Below, in pieces: positions 36,425 through 47,700 of a stretch of 64,000 nt of DNA. This stretch comes from Anthopleura xanthogrammica (lineage: Eukaryota > Cnidaria > Anthozoa > Actiniaria > Actiniidae), in NCBI GenBank assembly GCA_964019055.1, contig OZ025209.1:11702981-11766980 (forward strand). Direction: 5' to 3'. Within the stretch, counting starts at the first letter, position 1. The number at the start of each line of letters is the position of its first letter. Both the position numbers and the translations under genes were made by a program. The notes below the pieces were generated by a model. The model saw only the letters and a program-made list of their open reading frames with translations, had not been told where the DNA came from and made no database searches.

Positions 36425-36590
36425 GGCATAATGTTTTCCAATGCATTCTGATTGAGTTTTATCGATCCTTATTGATGTGTTTTCTTATTTGCAACCGCTA
36501 AACAAAGAAATGCATACTATCCGTAGGGAATGACACGCGGACTGAAATGGAAAAAAACATTAAGCCAAAACTAAAATGGTCTACTAGATG
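36425..36590. mobile_element. Family B-related palindromic element
   Basis: Ends resemble 14526-14700: GGCATAATGTTTTCCAATGC at the left, TAGGGAATGACACGCGGACT and GGTCTACT at the right. It lies just upstream of the first coding exon of the unrecognised gene. Confidence 0.5.
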
Positions 36591-38377
36591 GAATAGAAAA
36601 TAAATCAATCTATCAGAGCTTACGAATGAAATAAATGCAGTCATTACCCTTGGTATCGATCAGCAAAGATGTTATCCATGACTTGTGTTGCATGCTCCGT
36701 GGTTCAATGAACCAATCACTTAAAGTTTGTTTGTGACGTACTACTGACGTCATAAAGCAGATGTAACAAATTTAATTAGACAATATGGCAGCAAACATTC
36801 CATTGTTTTGATATTTTTTCTTTTTTATTGTTCACAACCTTGACTATTATTTTTCCGAAATAAAAGATAATGAATGCTTTGAAGGCTTTTGAATTCGGAG
36901 GAACTATGTCGGCGGTGGAACGGCGAGTATTTCTTCAGCTGAGATTTTTGCTGAAATTTCTCGCCATGGGCGCCAAATGCCTCAGTAGTAAGCAAAAACA
37001 AGGTGCAAAAATCTCTCATAGAATCCATAGAAAACTTATATACAACATGTTTACTCCATCAATTAAGTTTTTTTTTACTTTTTCTTTTTGATTCTCCCTC
37101 GCCTTCACTTTATTAGATAGTAGACTTATCTATTTCATATGCACAAATATTGCATGTTAGAACTTGACTTCAGACCTCACTAAGCAACTAAAGTACAGAT
37201 ATATATTAATGACAAATACAGTGACGTCACTATATTTGTATAGCGATATTTTTCTCCAATATTAAAACTGAAAGTCTAGAAACAAAGAAAAAATAGATTA
37301 AAACAGCACTCCTGCTCGCATCAGTGACGAACATAGTTCATGTTTACTGCACGAAACAGCTGTCTAATGGGAAAATATTAACTCTTCAAAACAAGACTCT
37401 ACTATATCTCTCCAGAACTAGCTGAGTTCACTAACACTTTCTACCTGCCCATCTCGCTGTAAAACTCGTAACTTTGACAATGTGAAATCTTGGACAGTGA
37501 GCGCCGATTTCTTGGCAGCCCTGTGCCACAGGTTTTTCTTTTGACTCTGCTCTAATAAATTTTGTAAATAATTTACCATTTCTTACTGTCTCTAGCGGCC
37601 ATTGAACTGCTGGAAATGGCGCTATATAATTATATTATATTATTATTATTATTATAATAAATAAATTGAATTATTGATGTCGAAAATATATCTCTCTTAT
37701 TAGAGGAATTGTTCAGTTAGTATTCACCCGATACAATAGAACCTTACTTCAGTTGAAATAACTTTTTCATGTGGAAATTATATCCGAAATGAGCCTTAAT
37801 TGCGTCAGAAAATTGCCAAGTGAGGTAGATGAGAATTTCGTCCATTCAGAGACCACCACGAGTAATCGTCTGCTAACCTTATGTTATTGTCACGTGACCG
37901 TCGTTCATGGAAACTCGAATAATTTCGAGCTGAAGCGAGAGCAGGTGTTGTCTTGGCGAAGACTAGATGAACCAAGTCCTTTATCATTTAGAAGACGGCT
38001 AAGAATTTGGCGGTTTTCTACTGAGGTATTTAGAGATCTGATGCGTTGTAAAGTTTATTTCATGTTATTTGAGTGACTGAGTTTGGTCAGAGATCACAGA
38101 GCTGTCCCATCCCTACCCCTCCCCCATTTAGGAATGTTCATCCGGGTCCCTGTGTTTGTGCTGTGAGAAAAAATGTTGATAAACAGTACGTGGCGAGTGG
38201 ACACTAAAATATCATAACTTTTTCTCAGTTTTCTCCTTTAAATACTGCTCAAAAATACGCTTCACACCTCTAACAAGGATTAATGATATTATTTCTAGCC
38301 TTCTGAGAAAATAAGAAGTCAGTTCTGAGTAAAATTCCTCGCTTTATAGCGAGACTTCTTGGTTGAATTTTTTCAAG
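36591..38377. promoter_or_regulatory. Interval between the unrecognised gene and SMIM14
   Basis: Divergent genes flank this stretch. Short ATG-led frames (36870-37091, 37771-38076) show no similarity or splice context. A SINE- or LINE-like 3' tail lies near 37580-37675 (GCGCTATATAATTATATTAT). Confidence 0.4.
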
Positions 38378-41300
38378 ATGGATGGTGGAGGAGGAGGTCC
38401 CGGTGATGGTTTTGATCCTTGCGAATGTATCTGCACTTACGATGGAGCTATGCGAAGACTTATCTCTCTGGTAAGTCACTATATACCTATCCTTACCATT
38501 CTATCTATTGATAAGGGATTGTTTTACGAATTTCAATCTGAATCGGCTCTGATCACTTGTGTTACGAAGCCAATGTTAACAGTGCAAGTGAAGGGTTTGT
38601 TATCGTTTTTCCTAACGTTTACATCAATAAAGTTTTTATTTTCTTTTAGCTTCGAAGTTCACAGAGCTACTGCACAGATAATCAATGTCTACAAGAGTGT
38701 AAGTTCACCACTTTTTAATCTTAGAAGCCGTAATTCTGCCCAAAGGCTTTCTTGTAAACCTCTGAGCTTAATTGTATTTGTTTTTTTGGTGTTTCATTAG
38801 GATATTTTATTTGTTTTTCTCAAAAAAAATTCAAGGTTTGCTAATAATTACTGAGACCAGATTTTCCCAAAAAATATTTCGGATGTCTAAAGCTGTAAAG
38901 ATGTTAAAAATTCATTACGAGTGCACTCCTGCAGTCTGCAGTACCTATAACTACGATGTTATTGTGTAAATTATTAAAAATAAAAATAATTGCTATTTAA
39001 AATTCAGATGAATTCAGGAAATTTTATTAGGAAATTGAGAGGTTTCTGTAATACAGAGTGTTATGTATTATAAGTTTACTAAAGATACTTAAGATAAAAT
39101 TTTGAAAACATTAAAAATATTTTAGTCTAAGGAGTTGGTATATTAGCAATAAATTATTCGTATTTGTCATAGTATTACTAGAGTATTGCATCTAGCAACA
39201 CTGAAATGTCTTCTCATAGATCTGAGTAATACAACATGTAATGTATTCATTATACACCCATTTTGCGCCTATATATTGGAATTGGGTTACTCATCCTAAT
39301 TTGGTGAGCTAACTACTCAAGATTTGAAATCAGCTTTGATAGTGTTTTCTTCCTTTTAAAACATTGCTAAATTTTGTCACCATCATTTTTTTTTTAAAAC
39401 TCCAAAACTAAATTTCACCAAACTCTTATGAAGATCATTTACAATTTCGGATTTTCATGATAACTACAGTGTATCCTCCATCCAATCTGCCTTGTATCTC
39501 ATTACAAGGAAGTAGGTAAACCACATAATTCCTAGTTATGCATGATGACCTTGAACAAATTTAGACATTTTTCCAACAAATACAGCTTTGTCAGTGAAAG
39601 CTGATTACTGCAATTTTACATATTCTGTTTATTAAATCCAGACATCACAACGGCTTGTTGTGAAATTGGTTGTTTGCTGCCATCAATCAAAAGTAATTAG
39701 TTGCTACCTTTTATATTTTTGAGTGGCGGCAGTGAATTTAAATTCATTGTAAACACATGAGCTTAGGCTTTTTCAGCAATATTATTAATAGTAACTGACA
39801 TATGATTTTGTATTTATTTGTAAACAAAGTTTGCTTGCTAGCTCGTATTATTACCTTTTCATGATTTCCTTGATATATTTATTTGTCTGTCTGTCTATAG
39901 TTATCCATTATGAATATCCATGGAGTTTTTCAGCCAGAATTAGGTTATCCGTGAGCTCATATTTCTTTCCTAATTGATGTGTAGCATCAAAGGAACCATC
40001 CTTGTTATCTAACTGCCTAAGTTGCAAAATTAAGTAAATAGATCTCTTTACCTACATCTGCAGATTGCCCATTTCAGACCACATCTCATTCCCTTGAGAA
40101 ATGTTCTTTTATTATTAAAATATTTACACATGAAAGAATCAACTCCCAAGAGTGCATGGCATCGATCACATGGTCTGAAATGAGCACAACAAACAACAAA
40201 GCTAAAAAAGGTCTATTGAGAATTTTCTGACCAGCTCTCCATCTATTCCATTCTTTTCTTCAGTCAATACAGAAAAGAGAAAAAATTGAGGCTGATAATT
40301 TATTTACTGGAATCAATATAATAAATAAATATTGTCGTCTGAAATGGTATCAGCATTGAACGATTCTAAAAAAATTATTCATTAGAACATGATCTTTAAA
40401 AATATTAAAATTATAATTATTAAAACCGTGGGCAGCTAGAAATGATTCAGAAATCGTTGGTTATTTGTTGAACAACCACACAGCGTGCAACGACTCTAAC
40501 TATGTATTGGATTTCTTGCAGTTATATTGTTAGAGAGTGGTTTCAGATTGCTCATTGCACGATACACAATTTCTGAAATATTTCTGGGTGCCCAATTTTT
40601 TTTTTCGATATGCACTGTGATTTTTCTGTTTTCCTAAAAATACATTGTTATTTACACAAGCTGTGTTAGATTTTCACCTCTTCCATTTGTATTTTGTTTG
40701 GCTGTTAGAGTATTGATAATATTTTGCTTAAAAGTATTAATAAAAAATTTTATCAGTTTTTACTGCTACATTTTAAATGCAAAAATCTTTTTTAGTTTGG
40801 TAATAATGTTTAATAATAATTGACTTCTAAATTACTATATTCCATATAGTACAGTATGTGTTGAGTGCTTTAGCCAGGAGACTTGGCAGATTGAGTAATC
40901 ATGCCTTGCATTATTTACATAACATTAATTATTATTGTATTTGATGGACATATTTATGCCTCCAGTTCGCTGAGGTCAGTGCTCAACACTAATAATGCTA
41001 GTCCATTAGTCCTTGGGCAAGCTTGTGGGGTTTATCGAAGGGTGCAAAGAGAAATTATCTCATAATTGCCCAGTAAATACTTTTCTGGGTTACTGGATTT
41101 ATGGACTTACTAGCTCACCCATTGCCTAGTATCTGAGAAAGTTAGTGTCAAACTGGAGATAGATTGTTGAACTGGGAGACAATTTTCAGCTCTAATGCAA
41201 ATACTTAAGGTGGCTAATCAAGTTTTTGGTCAATGAAAAAAAATAATTTTTCAAACATTCATGAGTTTTTTATTATTATTTGCAGTGCCTGGACCACAGA

Positions 41301-42291
41301 GCAATAATACAGGACCAGAGACCAATACCACACTGTTTATTGTGATGATATGGATTGCCATTGCATTTATTCTTTTTTTGTTGAGGTAAGCTTTTATGTA
41401 CTGTAGTAAGGATGCTCCCATCATAGACCTTTTCTTAGAAATATTGTATTAACCCTCAATTGTATCAAACCCTGAAACAACCTCGGAGCTGAGTTGAATC
41501 AGCTGATTTGACCTTCTTAAAGAATTCTAGTCAACTACAATGCACTGTGCGCCGTAAACAATGCAACCCCCTATTTTCTCTGCCAGGCAAAACGACAGTT
41601 TTGTAGTTGGGAATCCAGTTCCATCAGTCTTGTTATTCAAGCTATAGAAGAACTTTTTAAAACCAACAAGATATAATGATAGGTAGTTATTTTATGCTTT
41701 TTTACATGAGGTTTTTTCAATTTTATGGCAATGAATCTAAGGTAAATTTCATATGTAAACAATAAATATAAATAAATAAATAAATCTTTATATAATGTGG
41801 GTATCAAGTACAACAGAAATAGTGAGCTGGTTTCCAATTTGGCCCACAAAACAATGATAAACAATGATAAACAATGATATATATAGCATAAAAAAAATTA
41901 TTGTAGTCGACTATGATTCTTTAAGAAAGCCAAGGTCTACCAAACATACATCATAAACAACTTTTCCCACTGGGAATTTAAGGGGGAGGGGAGGAGAAAA
42001 GAAGAGCACAAGGGGGAAGGAAGAGTTGGAAGAAAGGAATGGCTTAAAGGCAAAAAAGAAATGTATATTGTATTGTAAATAATGTAATTTCATTTATATT
42101 TCAGGCCACAGAGATTAAGACAAGGAGGAGACAAGCCAACAAGTCATGATGTAAGTGCTAATGCCAATAATGGGCTTCCATCTGGCTAGCACTTACTTTC
42201 CCAGATCCCATTAAAACAATTCTAACCTAGCTTTTTTGTTTCTTGGTTGCAGGGACCTGGTCCAGATCCCCCAGCCCCAGGTGTTTTCTAA
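38378..42291 (+). CDS. SMIM14: Small integral membrane protein 14, 5 exons
   Basis: Short single-pass membrane protein; the mammalian protein is in the endoplasmic reticulum and its biochemical role is not known. Exons: 38378-38470, 38650-38698, 41286-41385, 42105-42150, 42253-42291; 327 nt, 108 aa (human 99). Matches to the family: GFDPCECICTYDGAMRRLI near the start, SSQSYCTDNQCLQELPGP, a transmembrane segment LFIVMIWIAIAFILFLL, then RPQRLRQGGDKPTSHDGPGPDPPAP at the C-terminus (shown here as the order of motifs, residues about 70-105). The N-terminus has an extra run of five Gly. The ATG at 38378 gives the conserved start; no upstream ATG fits. The 2.6-kb intron 2 contains a family B palindrome. 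The gene is convergent with the ABCC4-like gene and divergent from the unrecognised gene. Confidence 0.95.
38699..41285. other. SMIM14 intron 2, 2.6 kb, mostly unremarkable
   Basis: AT-rich intron. Apart from the palindromic family B copy at 40040-40217 I see nothing structured in it. Confidence 0.6.
40040..40217. mobile_element. Palindromic element, family B copy 2
   Basis: Shares AGATTGCCCATTTCAGACCA (apart from one base) and AAAATATTTACACATGAAAG with 2800-2970, and ends AAGGTCTATTG. Confidence 0.75.
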
Positions 42292-43379
42292 TAATTATTT
42301 ATTTATCAAACATGAATTAAGTTAATATTCATTAACTTAAATATTTAGCTTTTAAAAAAAGCCTTTTATGAGGCACTAAAGGCACACGTTTTGACAGTCC
42401 TGTCGCTTGTATAAATAGTAAGTTTATGGAAGTTTAGTTTAACCAGCCAATCAGAGCACTCATTGCATTATAACAATAGCATATAGGTAGTTTTCAGTCA
42501 TTCTAGAAAAAACATACTCATTTCAATAAAGTAAGTCACCAGAAAAGCTAGAAAGCTGAGGCCGGCAAGGATTATGGATAGATACATCTTACATGTTTCA
42601 AAAACTTAACAACTATTGGCAGACTAGAGATCTTTTACCGGTTACAGTTTCACCTCCTCTGAGAATCTTCAAGCTGCAGTTTGTATAATTATGAAAGTTT
42701 GCCCATGATCCTCAGCAGTCTCAGGTTTTTTAGGTTTTGGGTGACTAACTTTATTGAAATAAGTATATGATGACAAGACATGGCAGCCATGTTGGTTGAT
42801 ATAACAAAAGATATTATTTTGTAATCAATGGTTTTTTTTTATTTCAATCAACGTGGTGTCTATGAATATCAGCAATAAGATGAACGTGAAGCCATGCCTC
42901 ATCCACTATAAAGTTTCCCAGGGTTGTCACAAAAGAGTAAAGGAGAAGGAACATTAAAAGTATTAATTTCTCAATCCCTTCAAAAAAATAATGAAAAATA
43001 CCAGAAATGTATTCTAAATAAGCTTTTAATGCATTGTAACTAGATCCCATGCACAATGCATGACATGCGGGAGAAACTAGATCCTAAATCTACCTGTAAA
43101 TCACCCCCAAAATATTAAGATATAAAGAAATGTCTATTGTTTTATGCTATAGAATGGCCACCATAAACCCTATCTATCGTTTGCCTGAAATTTACACTTA
43201 TTCCATTAAACCCTACATCCAACGGTAGACCTTTCCCGAATTCGTTGAGTGCCCAAGTTGACGTTGCATGGGCTTGATGTGTTCATACATTTACTGTATT
43301 TTATGAAGTCCATCCTCGACTTACAGCTACTGTTTCGTGGTAACTCAAGCGAATTTGGGAAATGTATATTACAATTTAC
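42292..43379. other. SMIM14 3' flank, no gene seen
   Basis: Likely contains the SMIM14 3' UTR at its left. No similarity or splice-supported coding region was recognised. Confidence 0.5.
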
Positions 43380-43562
43380 AATTCACCATTCCCCTTATTA
43401 CGTCTTGATACCACTACCACCAGAATCCTCTTCGAATTGTTTCTCTTATTCAAATGTTTGAACTCCTTCGGGAGTCGCAAGTGGTGTTTATTAGACCGAC
43501 AAAAGGAACTACGAAAAGGATTCTGGTAGTAGTGGTATGAAGCGTAATGAGAATTCCATAAC
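43380..43562. mobile_element. Palindromic element
   Basis: Left arm CATTCCCCTTATTACGTCTT and GATACCACTACCACCAGAAT; the right arm is GATTCTGGTAGTAGTGGTAT and CGTAATGAGAATTCC. Confidence 0.75.
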
Positions 43563-44046
43563 ATTTTCATTTAATGACATTCCCACGTTACATCGTCCAA
43601 ATTATTTGTACATAATTAGCAGTTAAGCTTGGGATATTAAGTTATCTATATAAAAAGAAAAAGCCTTGTAATTTGCATGCGTGGTTTGTCTTTGGTTCTT
43701 ATTTTTGAGAGGCCAACTTTATGATTAGGGTCAACCTGCTTTCATGTGCATGGCCTTCAAAAATTTCGTTAGCTTTTTCCCAGGCTGTATTTGACACTAC
43801 TTATAGACAGTTTCCATATCGAGCAAGGGACTGGAACCTAGTCAGTCTGAAAATTAACTTAAAGGGCACTTGGACGAAAACGCCCCAACATTTGAAAGTC
43901 CGCATAATTCAAATATTTGAGGATAGCATGACTCAGTTTCCTGAGCATATAAAAAATGGGGGTCACCATTCTGGTTTAGGAGTGAGGTGATATCAAAGTA
44001 CAGCCTTTTTCTTGTCAAAATCCGCTTGCGCGCAATACTTATAACA

Positions 44047-44210
44047 TATTGCGATTTTGAGCCTCCAATACGGGTTTATATTGGCGGCTAGTTGGGAGAA
44101 AATATATTCCGTATTGGCCGTAGTCGGGAAGCGACGAAGGCCAAATGCGGAATATATTTTCTTCCAACGCCGTCAATATAACCCGTATTGGCGGCTCAAA
44201 ATCGCAATAA
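44047..44210. mobile_element. Near-perfect palindromic element near ABCC4 3' end
   Basis: Arms TATTGCGATTTTGAGCCTCC ... CAATACGGGTTTATATTGGC with complement at 44175-44210. A half copy follows at 44236-44280. Confidence 0.85.
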
Positions 44211-44280
44211 GTTTTGTATCGCTATTTTCCTATCGTACAGCAATTCTGAGCCGACAATACGGGTTTATATTGGCGGCTAA

Positions 44281-44475
44281 GTATAGTAGATATACTAAGC
44301 AATACTAGATATACCACAGTACTACATACTACAGTGTACCTAGTATGTCGTACGTACGAGCGTAATAACGTACTAGCATATATCACAGCACTACATACTA
44401 CAGTGAGCTGTGTATGCCGTACGTACGAAAGTACTAAAGTACTAGCATATACCACAGTACTACATACTACAGTGC
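44281..44475. repeat. ~74-bp minisatellite, about 2.5 units
   Basis: Units carry ATATACCACAGTACTACATA, CTACAGTG and GTATG(T/C)CGTACGTACGA. Confidence 0.85.
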
Positions 44476-44730
44476 GGCCTGTGTAGATAGTAATTTCTTA
44501 AATGTAAATAAAATCGGGGTTTTCATTGAAAATGCATGGCATTGCCTCTAGGAAAGTAAATGCCGGCGATTAATTTTTAAAGGATAGGGGAAACATTTCC
44601 ATATACTCTACTGAGCTTCCTTCCTTCATTGCTCTCTCTCCTCCCTTCCCCATTCTATATTTCTCCCCAGAACTCACGTTCATTTGTGTGTGTTTGAGTA
44701 TATGAATGTGCTCGAGTTCTTTTTGTCCTT

Positions 44731-47700
44731 TCATGTTTTCATGCCATTATTAGTCATCCTTGTCTTTAGGAGCTTAGCGAAGATGCTGTTTTCTTCTTCA
44801 GCCAGTACCCGGGGGTCGTCGTGTTCAACTACCTGACCATCTTCAATGACAACAACCTTGTCATAATCTACGATGGTGTTGAGTCGATGAGCAATAGTCA
44901 GCACAGTACACTTGGTAAACGTGTTTCGTATGGTTTGCTGAATCAATTGGTCTGTTTGATAGTCAATATTAGCCGTGGCCTCGTCCAGTACGAGTATTTT
45001 ACATTTCTGTAGTAGGGCCCGAGCAAGACATAGGAGTTGCCGTTCTCCAGCACTGAGACCTGACCCTCCTTCTCCAATAGTGTATTCCAATTGGCCATCG
45101 AGACTTAGTACTTTTTTCTTTAATTGGACCTCCTCAAGTGCGGTCCACAGTTGCATGTCGGTCAGGCTGTCAAATGGATCCAAGTTTTGCCTGAGACTTC
45201 CAATAAACAAAACAGGGTCTTGTGTGATGACCGCCATGGAACGTCGAGCGGCCTGCAGGTGAATGGTGCCAAGATCAACCCCGTCAATGAACACGCTACC
45301 TTCAGGATCAGGCATACGAAACAAAGTTGCCACAAGGGACGATTTGCCAGCTCCTGTTCTTCCCGCAATGCCAAGCTTCTCAGCTGGTTTCACATCAAGG
45401 GTTATATCTCTTAACACACGAGGACCACCTTCAAAATAGACCAAGGAAACATTGCTCAAACTCAGTGCCCCATTTGTTGGCCAGTCCTCTGGTGGCTGAT
45501 TGTTCCTGTCGTAGCCTGGTTCTGAAGGTAAATTGGTGTAGGTCAACACTCGCTCGACAGACGTCATTTGACTTTCTACCTCAGGGATCAGACTTAAAGC
45601 ATATTCTACAAAAGCCAGAATCCCTACTCCTAGAGAAAGCACCATTGCAGCCAAAGCTGAAAGAAAAGAAAATAAGAATAAAAAATGATTACAGAAACAT
45701 TGTAGTAACTCACTAGTGAGATGCAAAATTTGAATATCTTGTATGACAGAGAATCCATGGAAAATTAAAGTTGAGTATGAGTATGACGCGTCTACTACAT
45801 GGAGTCCTAGGGCATCGGATATCGAAAGTGTACAAGGGATACTGGTGTCGGTAGGAAGCCATTTGTTAATTATATATTACATATAACATAAACTAAAGTA
45901 TTTTATCGCCCCATTATAACTTACCGCTATCGTGGCTAGTGGCCCAAGAAATTCCAGCCACTGCAGTGAGAAATGTTGAAAACAACAAGTCGATATGAAG
46001 ACTGAACCATCGGCCAGCCGAATTGAGAGCATCCAAATCAATAGTGTTTTCGTCTTTTAGCCTTCGGATAAAAAAAATCATAAATTTAATATGATAATAT
46101 AAGCAAGATTACAAATGAGATCAGCCAATTTTGCAAGAATGTATGATATATACAATACCATTACTATAATCTGTATGTATCAATCATTCTTGGTTGACGC
46201 CAATGCTTATATTTTTCGGGCTTGACACGCAATTTTCTTTGGGGTATAACTTGGCCACATTTTGGAGCAACTACATTTTAGGGTTTTATATTTCAATGAT
46301 TTGAAAATTTGGTACAATTAACGGATGCCACGGTAAATTACATGAACAACGTTTCAAGTAAGTTTATAAGCAAAGACCGTCTAAATTACCTGAACATTGT
46401 TTCTAGGAAGTTGCCCTGCATCAGCGATGTTCGAACGACTTCTAGCCCAGTGATAGTCTCCATAGCATGTGCGTAGATTGGACTGCATTTTATTGATTCC
46501 ATTCTCTTCAAATCACGAACTACCCTAAGGTAATAATAGACTACGATATAGACTAGAATAAACAATGGCAAAACAGCTAAAGCAAACCAAATATTGATGA
46601 TTAATGTCAGCAACAGCATTGCAAGTATGTTTGTGCACGCTATGATTGTATCGCCAAACGTCTTTGGCAGCAAGTTATCCATACACCCTATGTCTTTGGA
46701 GAAACGATTCATTATTCGTCCCAGAGGGTTTGTATCGAAAAACAAGACAGGAGACTTCATAATAGCAGAGGTCATCTTGTCATGAAGATTCTTGGAAGCG
46801 TTGATGAAGATGTTATAGAGCAAGCAATTTCTTACAAAGCACAAGACAAAGGCAGTTACAACTAGTATTCCAAGCATTCCAAGAGATGTGAAGCTTTCCT
46901 GTTGATTGTGTGGCAGTTTGGCAATTCGGGAAAGCCACAGCTGAGGAGCCAGTAAGCTTCCTAAAGAAAAATGAATTATCCTGAAGTTCAAATCAACGTA
47001 CATCCTTTACAAAGATACCGGGGGGGGGGGGGGACTCCCTTATAAGAGGGGGCGGGGGTCCTCGTCGGAAATTCTGAAAATGACCCCTAAAAGGGACCTG
47101 TATTTTGAGATGATGGGCGTGGCAGTGATGAAATTTCACCCCTAAGAGGGACCAATCAATAACGTATCATTTTGGTTTCTCGATTTTATTTGTATTTTGA
47201 TACTAGCATCAAACGCCGTCTGCTCGTATGAGTTTATGCAGAATCAATCTTTGAAAAGAAGCATTGTTGTTGATCTTATACCCTAAGCGGGACCACAAAA
47301 CCCAGCTGGTGGGTATTCTCGTCATTATCACCCTAAGCGGGACCAAAACACTGATTTCAAACCCTAAAAGGGACGACGAGGACCCCCGCCCCCTTTTATA
47401 AGGGAGTCCTCCCCCCCCCCCCCCCCCCGGGAAAGATACATCCTTTTAGCTAATATTTTATTTTGTTTTGTTAAACCAAACACCATATCAAGCAAGCGAA
47501 ACTCGATGCAAACGTCAAATAAGGAATTCCGCCGTAACCGGCTGTAGCGAGCGCAGCCTGCTTGTTAACCATTTCATAATTACCTTCAATAGCCAAATAG
47601 ATTATCATAAAACATCCTATCAACACAGGGTTTGTACCTGCCCTCAGATACTTCCAATAAACCTGCCATGTTACTTTTCCAATTTCTCTATCTTCATCCT

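Noticed and set aside
36870..37091. ATG-led 73-residue frame between the unrecognised gene and SMIM14
   Set aside because: No similarity, no splice context and an AT-rich tail. It could be a small exon but nothing supports it.
37771..38076. Frame of about 100 residues upstream of SMIM14
   Set aside because: Does not join SMIM14 in phase and resembles no family; probably upstream non-coding DNA.
45327..45716. Plus-strand frames opposite ABCC4 exon 6
   Set aside because: Antisense shadows of a well-supported exon.
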